From NCBI GenBank assembly GCA_965247435.1, contig OZ252019.1, positions 2,046,001 to 2,110,000 of the forward strand: a stretch of 64,000 nucleotides of DNA, given 5' to 3'. Source of the DNA: Ilyomonas sp965247435 (GTDB taxonomy: Bacteria > Bacteroidota > Bacteroidia > Chitinophagales > Chitinophagaceae). A program made the position numbers and the translations under genes. Shown one piece after another: positions 8,982 through 18,434 of this stretch (position 1 is its first letter; every line of letters starts with the position of its first letter). A model generated the notes under the pieces. It did not search any database and was not told the origin of the DNA. It saw nothing but the letters and a program-made list of their open reading frames with translations.

Positions 8982-11615
8982 TTACAAGCTGGTAAGACTG
9001 TCTTCGATGGTTGCAATACGCGCTTCGGCATCTGCCTGTTTTTTCCGCTCCAGCGCTACTACTTCCGGCCTGGCGTTTTGAACAAACTTTTCATTCGACA
9101 GTTTCCTTCTTACGCTTTCAATAAATTTCTTTTGGTAGTCCAGGTCTTTCAGCAATTCGGTTTTTAAGGTTGCTGTATCCAAAACATTTTGAGCTTCTAT
9201 AAAAAACTTATCTTTTTCCAGAGCAACAACGATCGTATCCGGCACTGCAGTATCGGTATAAAATATGGCGCCGGCATTTATACTTTTCGCTAATATTTCC
9301 TCAAACGGCTTGTATTGCAGGGGCTGCAGGGACTGAACGTGCAATTGAATAGCATCTTTAAGCTTCAGGCCATTCTTGTTCCTTGCATCCCGCAACGCAG
9401 TAATTGCTCCTTTCAGCAACAGGCCTTCTCTTAATATTTTTTTATCAGCCATTTGTATTGATGTAAATTGCTTTACACACAAATCATCGCTTTTTTCATC
9501 GAGTAAATGATAGATTTCTTCTGTGATAAAAGGCATAAACGGATGCAGCAGTTGTAACAACTGATCAAAAAAAGTAACCGTTTCTTTATAAATCGTCAAC
9601 GGCATCGGCTCCTCATAGCCGGGCTTTACCCATTCGAGGTACCAGCTACAGAAATCGTCCCAAATGAGCGAATAGATTGTTTTTAATGCTTCGCTTAATT
9701 TAAATCCTTTCATCAATTCCTCCACTTCACTCCTCACCTCCTGCAACCTGTTTTCAAACCAGTTAACTGCAAAGTTTCCGGCTGCCGGTTGCTGTTTATG
9801 CGTAGTTGCTCTTCCCTCCCACAGCTTTACCAGCTTTAATGCATTCCATATTTTATTATTAAAATTTCTGCCTTGCTCCAGCGCCGATTCATCAAACAGT
9901 AAATCGTTGCCGGCAGGCGAAGAAATCATAATTCCAAGGCGTACGGCATCTGCTCCGTATTTGTCTATTAATTCCAGCAGATCCGGGCTGTTACCAAGGC
10001 TTTTACTCATTTTACGGCCGAGCTTATCGCGCACCATTCCGGTAAAATAAACATCGCTGAAAGGTTTTTCCCCCTTAAATTCCATGCCCGCCATAATCAT
10101 ACGCGCCACCCAAAAAAAGATAATGTCCTGGCCGGTAACCAGCACATTGGTAGGATAATAATATTTAATTTCGCTATTGCCCGGATTGGTGATGCCATTA
10201 AACGTTTCTATTGGCCATAGCCACGATGAAAACCAGGTATCCAGCACATCGGCGTCACGTTTTAGCAAGGCATCCTTTATACCATATTGTTTACTGAACA
10301 GTTCTTTTGCGTCCTCCTCATTTTCGGCCACAACCATTTTCCCGTTCTCGTCGTACCAGGCAGGTATCTGCTGGCCCCACCATAATTGCCGGCTGATGCA
10401 CCAGTCTTTTACATTCTCCAGCCAGTATTTATAAGTTGCTAAAAACTTTTCTCCGGGATGGATGTTGATTTGCCCGCTCATTACCGCTTCCAGAGCCGGG
10501 CCGGCCAATTCTTTCATTTTTACAAACCATTGCGTAGAAATGCGTGGCTCCACCACCACATTGGTACGCTGCGAATAGCCGAGGCGCGTTGTGTAATCTT
10601 CTTCTTTAACCAGCAAGCCTTCTGCCCGTAAATGCGCTATGGCTTTTTTGCGCGCTTCAAAGCGGTCGAGCCCTACAAACACCTGCCCGGCCTCACTTAT
10701 CTTACCATCTTCGGTGAGGGTATTAATTACTTCGAGGTGATGCTTCAAGCCAATTTCGTAGTCATGAATGTCGTGCGCCGGCGTTATTTTTAAAGCGCCG
10801 GTACCAAAGGCCGGATCTACGTATTCATCTTCTATTACCGGCACCGCTTTATTAATCAGCGGCACCATTACCTTTTTGCCGCGTAAGTATTGATAGCGTT
10901 CGTCGTTGGGGTTTACACAAACAGCCACATCGCCCATTATGGTTTCCGGGCGTTGCGTTGCCACCAACACATAATCAGTCGCCGGTTGTTGTTCGTCATC
11001 GGTTACTATATATTTTACATAATACAGTGTGCCATCCACATCCTTATACTCTACTTCCTCATCGCTCAACGCCGTTTTAGCAGCCACATCCCAGTGTATC
11101 ATGCGGGCGCCGCGGTACAGCAGGCCTTTGTTGTACATTACTACAAAAACCTTCATTACCGCTTTGTAGTAATGATCGTCCATTGTAAAGCAAACCCGTT
11201 TCCAATCTACACTGCATCCCAGTTTTGCAATCTGGCCATAAATAATATTGCCGTATTTTTCTTTCCATTCAAACGCGTATAGTAAAAACTCCTCCCGGCT
11301 CAGGCTGTTTTTGTCAATGCCTTTTTCCTTCAACATCTGCACCACCCTGGCTTCTGTGGCTATGGAAGCATGGTCGCTGCCAGGCACCCAGCAGGCGTTG
11401 AACCCGCTCATACGTGCTTTGCGTACCAGTATATCCTGCACTGTCTCGTTGAGGGTGTGCCCCATGTGCAGCACGCCGGTTACATTGGGCGGCGGTATCA
11501 CTACGGTAAAGGGTATTCTGCTATCCGGTGTACTTTCAAAATAGCCTTTTTCTGTCCAGTGCTTATACCATTTATCCTCAACAGACGCAGGTGCATAATT
11601 TTTACTTAATTCCAT
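8982..11615 (-). CDS. valS: Valyl-tRNA synthetase
   Basis: The 877-residue class I aminoacyl-tRNA synthetase that charges tRNA-Val. The HIGH motif is HMGH at 50-53 and the KMSKS motif is at 535-539. The editing (CP1) domain with its TxRPET-type segment (VATQRPETIMGD) lies between them. The C-terminal end has the coiled-coil arm (QKKFIESVRRKLSNEKFVQN and on) found in bacterial ValRS. Length fits the family. A promoter-like box on the minus strand lies just before the ATG. The GNAT gene follows at 58 bases. Confidence 0.98.
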   Translation of the reverse strand: MELSKNYAPASVEDKWYKHWTEKGYFESTPDSRIPFTVVIPPPNVTGVLHMGHTLNETVQDILVRKARMSGFNACWVPGSDHASIATEARVVQMLKEKGIDKNSLSREEFLLYAFEWKEKYGNIIYGQIAKLGCSVDWKRVCFTMDDHYYKAVMKVFVVMYNKGLLYRGARMIHWDVAAKTALSDEEVEYKDVDGTLYYVKYIVTDDEQQPATDYVLVATQRPETIMGDVAVCVNPNDERYQYLRGKKVMVPLINKAVPVIEDEYVDPAFGTGALKITPAHDIHDYEIGLKHHLEVINTLTEDGKISEAGQVFVGLDRFEARKKAIAHLRAEGLLVKEEDYTTRLGYSQRTNVVVEPRISTQWFVKMKELAGPALEAVMSGQINIHPGEKFLATYKYWLENVKDWCISRQLWWGQQIPAWYDENGKMVVAENEEDAKELFSKQYGIKDALLKRDADVLDTWFSSWLWPIETFNGITNPGNSEIKYYYPTNVLVTGQDIIFFWVARMIMAGMEFKGEKPFSDVYFTGMVRDKLGRKMSKSLGNSPDLLELIDKYGADAVRLGIMISSPAGNDLLFDESALEQGRNFNNKIWNALKLVKLWEGRATTHKQQPAAGNFAVNWFENRLQEVRSEVEELMKGFKLSEALKTIYSLIWDDFCSWYLEWVKPGYEEPMPLTIYKETVTFFDQLLQLLHPFMPFITEEIYHLLDEKSDDLCVKQFTSIQMADKKILREGLLLKGAITALRDARNKNGLKLKDAIQLHVQSLQPLQYKPFEEILAKSINAGAIFYTDTAVPDTIVVALEKDKFFIEAQNVLDTATLKTELLKDLDYQKKFIESVRRKLSNEKFVQNARPEVVALERKKQADAEARIATIEDSLTSL

Positions 11616-11631
11616 AGATTATTTAAAAGCG

Positions 11632-11639
11632 CAAAAATA
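11632..11639 (-). promoter_or_regulatory. Promoter -7 box (TATTTTTG) for valS
   Basis: A TAnnTTTG match on the minus strand sits 16 bases before the valS start, giving a leader of only about ten bases. Confidence 0.45.
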
Positions 11640-11661
11640 GCCAATCTGTTTTTGGATAGGT

Positions 11662-11689
11662 ATAAAAAAAGCCTTCGTAAGAAAGGCTT
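11662..11689 (-). terminator. Terminator of the small gene upstream of valS
   Basis: A 7-bp stem (AAGCCTT/AAGGCTT) with a 7-base loop. Read on the minus strand, it is followed by a run of seven T. It ends transcription of the 74-residue frame at 11723-11947 before valS. Confidence 0.65.
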
Positions 11690-11722
11690 GATAAATATTT
11701 TTATTAACAAATGCTCCATATT

Positions 11723-11947
11723 CTACCAATACAATCTTTTAAAATCAAGCACCTCTTTAAAAAATGGTAATTTATGCGAAATTTCTTTGTTTGCTGTCTG
11801 GTCAACGGCCACAGAAACAGCAGTTGCCGGCAATACAGTTTTTTGTTCCGGCAATGTATCGCAGTTAATTGAACTAATATTTGTAGTATGCGTATGTGTG
11901 CAAGCCAGCGTACAGGCGGCAGTTATTAGTAAGAGGCGGGGGCTCAT
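11723..11947 (-). CDS. Small putative lipoprotein or secreted protein
   Basis: A 74-residue frame with an N-terminal hydrophobic stretch (MSPRLLLITAACTLAC) ending in Cys residues that could form a poor lipobox, then a Thr/His-rich stretch and a short polar body. I do not recognise a family. It is listed because a minus-strand terminator follows it at 11662-11689 and because no better gene occupies this interval. The overlapping plus-strand frame has no such support. It may be a species-specific or spurious frame. Confidence 0.45.
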   Translation of the reverse strand: MSPRLLLITAACTLACTHTHTTNISSINCDTLPEQKTVLPATAVSVAVDQTANKEISHKLPFFKEVLDFKRLYW

Positions 11948-12175
11948 TGCGTTTGTTTTGTAAATGATAATAAAGGTAGCGACATTTTTATTTTTACGGC
12001 TGCCGCACTAACTTTACAAACGTTTTTCACAAAATATTGTTACATACAATCCTGTAATACTTATAAAAGGCAACGACCGGACAATATAACCTGCTCTTCT
12101 CCATGCAGCTTATTACGCAATATCCAGAAAGTGCTGTGCTATAGTTTACTGTATTTATAAATGAGGCCCGGAAAT

Positions 12176-13501
12176 ATGTATGCGATCGTTGATATAGAAA
12201 CCACCGGCAGCCATGCCCAGAGCAACGGCATTACTGAGATAGGCATCGTGCTGCATAACGGCAAGGAAATAGAAGGGCGTTTTGAAACATTAATAAATCC
12301 GGGTTATAAAATTCCCCGCTTTGTGGCGGCACTTACCGGCATACAAGACTACATGGTGGCAGGTGCGCCGCCCTTTAGCGAAGTAGCAGATAAAATTTAC
12401 AATTTATTAAAAGGGCGCATTTTTATTGCCCACAATGTCAATTTCGATTATTCCTTTATCCGTCATCATTTTCAGGAAGCCGGCTACGAATACAACGCGC
12501 GTAAGCTTTGCACCGTGCGCCTTAGCCGCACCGCCTTTCCGGGTTTGCGCAAATATGGTTTGGATGCGCTATGCCACCAGCTAAACATTATGAACGAAGG
12601 CCGCCACCGTGCCGGCGGCGATGCGGAAGCTACCGCCATACTCTTTAGCATGATATTAAATGCCGGCGGCGAAAAGCTGGTAAAAGAATATTTAAAGAAA
12701 GAAGGCCGGGAGCAGATTCTGCCACCCAACCTGCCCAAAGAGCATATTCTTCGCCTGCCCTACACGCCGGGTGTTTATTATTTTCATGATGCGCATGGCA
12801 AAGTAATTTATGTGGGCAAAGCCAAAAACATCAAGCAACGCGTGGTAAGTCATTTTACCGGCGCTGATATCGGCAGCAAGCGGCAGCAGTTTTTAAAACA
12901 CATCCATGCTGTTTCTTTCAAAGAAACACCTACCGAGTTTACCGCCTACCTGCTGGAAAGTATAGAAATAAAACGCCTGTGGCCGCAATACAACTACAGC
13001 CAGAAAAAATTTGAATGGCAATACTCCATTTATCTGTATGAGGATATGCGCAGCTACCTGCGGCTGGCCATGGATAAAAAACGAAAGAACTTACACCCTT
13101 TAATCAGCTTTAGCCTGAAAGCCGAAGGTTACCGCATCCTGTGGAAATTAGTGAAAGATTTTAACCTTGATGCCGGCCTTTGCTATTTAGATACTACGAT
13201 GCCGCCGCCAACCGAAGATGCTTTGTTATACAATGTTCGGGTGCAGGAGGCCGTTAAATGGCTGCAGGGGCAGAAAGAAACGTACCTGATAAAGGAAGAA
13301 GAAAGCGATGCTACCAGTTGTGTGCTGGTAGAAGAAGGCCGCTTCTATGGTATGGGATTGATTAACAACCATGCGGATATTTGTACCCTTGAGCAGTTGA
13401 AGGAATATCTAACGCCCTATCCCGAAAATGAAATGATCCGCTCCATGATCAGCAGCTTCGTTCATAAATATCCGCACAAAGTGCACAAAATCCAAGGCTA
13501 A
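12176..13501 (+). CDS. DEDDh exonuclease fused to GIY-YIG endonuclease domain
   Basis: A 441-residue two-nuclease protein. Residues 1-170 are a DnaQ/epsilon-type 3'-5' exonuclease: D6 and E8 in VDIETTG, D91 in NFDYSF, and H144/D149 in HRAGGD make a complete DEDDh set. Residues about 192-270 are a GIY-YIG domain of the UvrC/Cho type (GVYYF, then IYVGKAKNIKQRV). The remaining about 170 residues are an uncharacterised C-terminal domain. The architecture resembles the DnaQ-UvrC/Cho hybrids known in several bacteria, so a role in DNA repair or damage processing is likely but unproven. I start at the second ATG (12176) because it puts the exonuclease motif at the usual position; the ATG at 12161 adds only MRPGN. 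Confidence 0.88.
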   Translation: MYAIVDIETTGSHAQSNGITEIGIVLHNGKEIEGRFETLINPGYKIPRFVAALTGIQDYMVAGAPPFSEVADKIYNLLKGRIFIAHNVNFDYSFIRHHFQEAGYEYNARKLCTVRLSRTAFPGLRKYGLDALCHQLNIMNEGRHRAGGDAEATAILFSMILNAGGEKLVKEYLKKEGREQILPPNLPKEHILRLPYTPGVYYFHDAHGKVIYVGKAKNIKQRVVSHFTGADIGSKRQQFLKHIHAVSFKETPTEFTAYLLESIEIKRLWPQYNYSQKKFEWQYSIYLYEDMRSYLRLAMDKKRKNLHPLISFSLKAEGYRILWKLVKDFNLDAGLCYLDTTMPPPTEDALLYNVRVQEAVKWLQGQKETYLIKEEESDATSCVLVEEGRFYGMGLINNHADICTLEQLKEYLTPYPENEMIRSMISSFVHKYPHKVHKIQG

Positions 13502-13520
13502 CGGTAGTGGTGCCCGCCCG

Positions 13521-13856
13521 CTAAAATGCTTTCTCTACAAATACCGCCGTGCCATAGGCCAGCACTTCGGTAATGCCGTTCATTACTTCATTGGCGTCGT
13601 AGCGCATACTGATGATAGCGTTGGCGCCGCGGTTATTGGCATGCTCAATAAGCAACTGGTATGCTTCTTCGCGCGTTTTCTCGCACAATTGTACATAAAT
13701 AGAGTTGCGGCCGCCCAACAAAGACATAAAGCCACCGGCCATATTGCCCAGCAAACTGCGACTGCGTACCGTAATGCCGCGCACCATTCCTAAGTGTTGT
13801 ACAATCTTATAGCCTTCCAGCGCATTGGAAGTAGTAATCAGTTGCTCGTTTACCAT
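13521..13856 (-). CDS. YbjQ/UPF0145-family protein
   Basis: A 111-residue small cytosolic protein of the YbjQ (UPF0145) family, often described as heavy-metal-binding and pentameric, with no proven function. The family shape is clear: N-terminal ITTSNALEGYKIVQHLGMVR, a middle RSLLGNMAGGF, and the end GANAIISMRYDAN followed by AYGTAVFV. It is convergent with the exonuclease gene, 19 bases away. Confidence 0.88.
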   Translation of the reverse strand: MVNEQLITTSNALEGYKIVQHLGMVRGITVRSRSLLGNMAGGFMSLLGGRNSIYVQLCEKTREEAYQLLIEHANNRGANAIISMRYDANEVMNGITEVLAYGTAVFVEKAF

Positions 13857-13935
13857 TTTTGTTTTTGTGATGTTTACCGAAACAGAGAATAATTACCCAA
13901 TAATATGAAGAAGCAAATTAAAGAGTAACAGATAT

Positions 13936-14505
13936 TTAAAAATCGCTTTCCCCTTTAAGGGTCATTGCTTTGGTTAAGCTATCAATTATTTTATGGATGG
14001 CATTATTTAAACCGCTGTACAGATTAATTCCGGCAGCAGATTCTTTGCCTGTAATAGCGGCTTCAACAGTTGGTTTGTAGAAATCAGCATCAGTGGAAAA
14101 ATAAGAAAGATCGTTTGAGGTTTTTATATTGCTGATGATATATTTAAATTTTCCGTCTTTAAAAAAAAGTTTCAATGTAAACGATGCTTTGCCATTTGCA
14201 GGATAGCTTATTAATTTGCTCTTTTTTGTTTGGCTTGTATAAATAAACGCGTATGTAAGATTGCCGTTGCCAATTAATGTTCCGGTTGCTGTGTCTTCCT
14301 TTTGTACAACTAAATTAATTTCTTTGAAGGAGGCTGTAAACCATGCTTTTCCTTTATTAAACAAATCAGCTTTTGTTCCCGATGTTTCTATCACTGCTTC
14401 GTACTTTGCATAGCCACTGGTATCAAAGGGAATGCTATCCAATAAATTTTGATTAAACGCGGGGCGGGGCATACAAAATAGCAGAACCGGCAGCAACCAT
14501 TTCAT
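13936..14505 (-). CDS. Secreted DUF4468-like protein
   Basis: A 189-residue protein with a signal peptide (MKWLLPVLLFCMPRPAFNQ). The body has the order seen in DUF4468 proteins: a tyrosine/glutamate strand (YEAVIETSGTKADLFNKGKA), WFTASFKE, a GTLIGNGN turn, then LKLFFKDGKFKYIISNI. DUF4468 has a TBP-like fold and no known role; it is common in secreted proteins of Bacteroidota. It is upstream of the YbjQ gene on the same strand with a 79-base gap. Confidence 0.7.
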   Translation of the reverse strand: MKWLLPVLLFCMPRPAFNQNLLDSIPFDTSGYAKYEAVIETSGTKADLFNKGKAWFTASFKEINLVVQKEDTATGTLIGNGNLTYAFIYTSQTKKSKLISYPANGKASFTLKLFFKDGKFKYIISNIKTSNDLSYFSTDADFYKPTVEAAITGKESAAGINLYSGLNNAIHKIIDSLTKAMTLKGESDF

Positions 14506-14670
14506 CTGTGTAATTTTACCAAAGAAAACAAAAACTTTCTACCCATGCAGGCTTTTATATTTGTCCGTACAACAAAGTATAGTTTATCGTATTACAAGCA
14601 GTCATACAAACATGTTTACTTAAACACTTAATGTAACAATGGAAGGAAAAGGCAGTATTTATCATATCCT

Positions 14671-14678
14671 TACTTTTG
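14671..14678 (+). promoter_or_regulatory. Promoter -7 box (TACTTTTG) for tex
   Basis: A TAnnTTTG match 57 bases before the tex ATG, followed by GC as in several other boxes in this window. Confidence 0.5.
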
Positions 14679-14734
14679 CTCCCTTTTTACCTTACAGCGG
14701 TGAACAATGAATTACTAAAATATTCTCCAATACC

Positions 14735-17032
14735 ATGATTGAATTTTCAAAAGAAATAGCCGCAATTTTAAACATTCGTCCGCAACAGGCAGCGGCAGTC
14801 TTAGCCCTGCTTGAAGAAGGTGCTACCATTCCTTTTATCGCCCGCTACCGCAAAGACAAGACCGGCGCCCTCGACGAAGTGCAGATACAACAGGTGCACG
14901 AAAGCGCTAAGGGGTTGAAAGAGTTTACCGACCGTAAACTGTTTATAGAAAAAACCATAACCGAGAGCGGAAAAATGACGGATGCATTGCAGCAGCAACT
15001 GTATGGCGCTACTACCCTTGCGCAATTAGAAGATATCTACCTGCCGTATAAGCCTAAGCGTAAAACCAAGGCGCAGACTGCCCGTGAGCACGGACTTGAA
15101 CCATTAGCATTAATACTATTAGCACAGAATAACAACGACTTAGTAAAGGAAGCTACCCATTTTATTACAGATGTTATTAAGTCTGGAGAAGAAGCGCTGC
15201 AAGGCGCCAGAGATATTATTGCGGAAATAATAAATGAAGATGTTGGGGTTCGCGCAAAGTTGCGAAAGCTGTTTGAAGACAAAGCAACCGTAGAAACAAA
15301 AGTGCTGCCCGATAAAGAAACGGCAGGCGTTAAATACAAAGACTACTTCAGCTTTACAGAGCCGGTACACAAAATACCATCGCACCGCATGTTGGCGGTA
15401 CTGCGTGGTTTCAGCGAAGGGTTCTTACGTTTTAGCATTGCACCGGCAGAAGACGATGCCTTATACATTATAGAGCAGCAGTACGTAAAAGCAGGGAGCC
15501 ATGATAGCGCCGAACAGGTGAAACGCGCGTCAAAAGATGCATATCGCCGCTTATTGCAGCCCGGTCTGGAAACTGAGTTCCGAACAGCTTTAAAACAAAA
15601 AGCTGATGAAGAAGCGATTGCCGTATTTGCCGAAAACCTGCGACAATTACTACTCGGTTCGCCATTGGGTAGCAAGCGCATTTTAGCCATTGATCCCGGC
15701 TATCGCACCGGTTGCAAAGTAGTTTGTTTAGACGAAAAAGGCGGCCTGCTGAAAAACGATTTAATTTTTGTGCATGAGAAAAACCGCGCAGAAGAAAGCA
15801 GTCATATAGTAGCTGCATTGGTGAAAGCCTGCAATATTGAAGCAATTGCAATTGGTGACGGCACCGCCGGCCGCGAAACAGAACAGTTCATTAAAGCAAT
15901 TAACACCGGTTTGCCCATTTACCTGGTAAATGAAGATGGAGCTTCCGTGTATTCCGCATCAGAGATTGCGCGGGAGGAATTTCCCGAACAGGATGTAACG
16001 GTGCGTGGAGCCATAAGCATTGGCCGCCGGCTGATGGACCCACTGGCAGAGCTGGTAAAGATTGATCCGAAAAGTATTGGTGTTGGCCAGTACCAGCATG
16101 ATGTAAATCAGTCCCGGTTGAAAGAACGGCTGGATCAAACCGTAATCAGTTGTGTAAACGCAGTCGGTGTAAATCTTAATACGGCCGGCAAGCACCTGCT
16201 GAGCTATGTAAGCGGTATAGGGCCGGCAACTGCTGAGAATATTGTGAAATACCGGGCAGAAATTGGCAGGTTCAGCAATCGAAGCCAGTTATTAAAAGTG
16301 GCCCGCCTGGGCAATAAAGCATTTGAGCAGTGCGCCGGATTTTTAAGAATCAGCAATGGCGATAATCCGCTCGATCAAAGCGCTGTACATCCCGAAGCCT
16401 ATGCCGTAGTTAAAAAAATAGCGGATGATCTGCAATCGGAAATTAGGGAACTAATAGGAAATGAAAACTTATTAAAAATTGTTCAGCCCGGCAAATACAT
16501 TACAGAACAGTTAGGCGAACTAACGATTAAAGACATACTTACTGAATTAAAAAAGCCCGGTCTGGATCCGCGCAGCGAAATGCAGACTTTCGAGTTCGCT
16601 CCTATTTACAAAATGGAAGATGTGCAGGTGGGAATGATTGTGCCGGGTATTGTTACCAACATTACCCGCTTTGGCGTTTTTGTAGATATTGGTGTAAAGC
16701 AGGACGGGCTGGTGCATGTAAGCGAGATAGCGCACCGCTATATCAGCGACCCTAACGAAGTGGTAAAATTAAACGACCGGGTGCAGGTAAAGGTAACAGC
16801 AGTAGATATTACCCGCAAGCGGATGGCGCTTTCTATCAAAGGCGCAATGGAAGCACCGGTTAAAGAAACAAAGCCGAGGGTGCATGACCGGGTAAGTAAG
16901 AACAATGCTCCCGGCAACCGGGATCAGGATTCAGCCGGCAAACCACGCGCTCAACAACCTGTTAGCCCTGCAACACCTGCCGGCAATATGAATGATGCGC
17001 TGGATGCATTAAGAAAGAAGTTTGGAAAGTGA
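14735..17032 (+). CDS. tex: Tex-family RNA-binding transcription accessory protein
   Basis: A 765-residue protein of the Tex/YhgF family, nucleic-acid-binding proteins related to eukaryotic Spt6. The order fits: an N-terminal helical Tex domain (IPFIARYRKDKTGALDEVQ), a YqgF-like RNase H fold (ILAIDPGYRTGCKVVCLD), helix-hairpin-helix segments (LLSYVSGIGPATAENIV), and an S1 RNA-binding domain at about 628-700 (GIVTNITRFGVFVDIGVKQD). A low-complexity basic/Pro tail and a final helix end the protein. It is transcribed alone. Confidence 0.96.
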   Translation: MIEFSKEIAAILNIRPQQAAAVLALLEEGATIPFIARYRKDKTGALDEVQIQQVHESAKGLKEFTDRKLFIEKTITESGKMTDALQQQLYGATTLAQLEDIYLPYKPKRKTKAQTAREHGLEPLALILLAQNNNDLVKEATHFITDVIKSGEEALQGARDIIAEIINEDVGVRAKLRKLFEDKATVETKVLPDKETAGVKYKDYFSFTEPVHKIPSHRMLAVLRGFSEGFLRFSIAPAEDDALYIIEQQYVKAGSHDSAEQVKRASKDAYRRLLQPGLETEFRTALKQKADEEAIAVFAENLRQLLLGSPLGSKRILAIDPGYRTGCKVVCLDEKGGLLKNDLIFVHEKNRAEESSHIVAALVKACNIEAIAIGDGTAGRETEQFIKAINTGLPIYLVNEDGASVYSASEIAREEFPEQDVTVRGAISIGRRLMDPLAELVKIDPKSIGVGQYQHDVNQSRLKERLDQTVISCVNAVGVNLNTAGKHLLSYVSGIGPATAENIVKYRAEIGRFSNRSQLLKVARLGNKAFEQCAGFLRISNGDNPLDQSAVHPEAYAVVKKIADDLQSEIRELIGNENLLKIVQPGKYITEQLGELTIKDILTELKKPGLDPRSEMQTFEFAPIYKMEDVQVGMIVPGIVTNITRFGVFVDIGVKQDGLVHVSEIAHRYISDPNEVVKLNDRVQVKVTAVDITRKRMALSIKGAMEAPVKETKPRVHDRVSKNNAPGNRDQDSAGKPRAQQPVSPATPAGNMNDALDALRKKFGK

Positions 17033-17129
17033 TTTATCCGTAAGCTGGTAATAAAATAAAGCTTCATTATTACTGACAAAGAATCGGTTGAGCCGTTGAT
17101 GTAAATATAAATAACAGACAGCAATAACC

Positions 17130-18425
17130 TTATATCACCATTCCATCATAATATTTGCTCTTCAAAAAAGCAGTGGTATTGCAACTGGCTATCTGTTCCC
17201 AGGCCGTAAGGTTATCATAGTTCACAAGCCGCCGCTGTGAGGCGGCTTCTTTAAACCTCGTGTAATCATTTTTTTCTGGCAGCACGCGCTCTGTCATAAA
17301 AAAGTCGGTTCCGAACAAAATGCGGCTGCCATAGTTTTTATTATCCAGATCGTCGAGGATAAAGCCGTGCGTACCGGCATTGGAAAGTGCATAAGAAATA
17401 TCGGTATAAACAGTTGGGTAAAGACTCATTAAATCTTTTATTTGCGCGCACCAGTTTTGCGTGGCCTGCATTCCGTATTGCTGACCATGCATTGTCTTCA
17501 TCCGGTATTCGATTAAAATCTGGTCATCGCCGCCGTAGTGTGCAAGGCACAATTTAAGCGGTGAATATTGTTTGGAAAAAAATTCAATCATCGTACGATA
17601 GCTTGCAGGCTCTAAAAAATAAGAACAGGTGCGCAGGTTGTTTTTATTATCGTTCGTGCCGAACAACCTTCCCAGGAAATTGCTTTCACCATAATATACC
17701 GGCTGCCGGCTGCCAAAATTTTCGCTATATAATTTTTCAGAGTACGGATCGTATGGATTGAGGTTTCCCTTTATATATCCCGTATCATTTGTATAAATGC
17801 CACCTAAGTAATTGCAGTGACTTATCACCGGTACGCCGTTGTCGGCCGCCCATTCAAATGTTTCCTTCAGTTTTTCATCAAAGGCATAAAATCCCATACT
17901 CGGGTATAGCTTTAAGCCTGCAAAAGGATAAACAGACCGGGTTGCATTGATAGCAATCTTCTTTTCAAAATAGCTTTCCACCGTTTTGCGCAGCTCTTTA
18001 CTGCTGTATTTCCAGCGCGGATCTATACCCATAAACAACAACACATTATCGGGGTAGCGGCGCTTTACTTCCAGCGCTTCCTGCAATTGCCCGTCGAAGC
18101 CGGATTCCGATACATCAGCGCCACACTTCTCCATAAACATGGTAAGCGCAGTAAACTTCATGTTCGGATCGTCATATTGCGCCATCAGATTTTCAAAAAC
18201 ATCCAACTGGCTGGCGCTTTTGCCAATCTGCAAAAAACTGGCGTACCGCTTACCACCATTGCCGGCTAAGTGCCGCAGCAGCCAGCCTACAGTTGCTGCG
18301 CCTGCCGCTGTATTGGTAATGGTGTCAATTCCGTCTGCCAAAAAATCAGGCATATAAAGCCGCAAAAAATGCTTTGGCGCGTTGCGCATGGTGAAGATAT
18401 GCGTGTGAATATTATAAAACTGCAT
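17130..18425 (-). CDS. Amidohydrolase-family (TIM-barrel metal-dependent) hydrolase
   Basis: A 431-residue cytosolic hydrolase of the amidohydrolase-2 type. Metal ligands are visible in order: H7 and H9 in NIHTHIF, a histidine in VISHCNYLGG, one in LCLAHYGGDDQ, and an aspartate in ILFGTDFF. The set looks complete, so it should be active. No signal peptide is present. It starts only nine bases after the stop of the membrane-protein gene 18435-19715, so the two form a cassette. The substrate is unknown. Family relatives include decarboxylases and lactonases. Confidence 0.85.
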   Translation of the reverse strand: MQFYNIHTHIFTMRNAPKHFLRLYMPDFLADGIDTITNTAAGAATVGWLLRHLAGNGGKRYASFLQIGKSASQLDVFENLMAQYDDPNMKFTALTMFMEKCGADVSESGFDGQLQEALEVKRRYPDNVLLFMGIDPRWKYSSKELRKTVESYFEKKIAINATRSVYPFAGLKLYPSMGFYAFDEKLKETFEWAADNGVPVISHCNYLGGIYTNDTGYIKGNLNPYDPYSEKLYSENFGSRQPVYYGESNFLGRLFGTNDNKNNLRTCSYFLEPASYRTMIEFFSKQYSPLKLCLAHYGGDDQILIEYRMKTMHGQQYGMQATQNWCAQIKDLMSLYPTVYTDISYALSNAGTHGFILDDLDNKNYGSRILFGTDFFMTERVLPEKNDYTRFKEAASQRRLVNYDNLTAWEQIASCNTTAFLKSKYYDGMVI

Positions 18426-18434
18426 ACAGAATTT

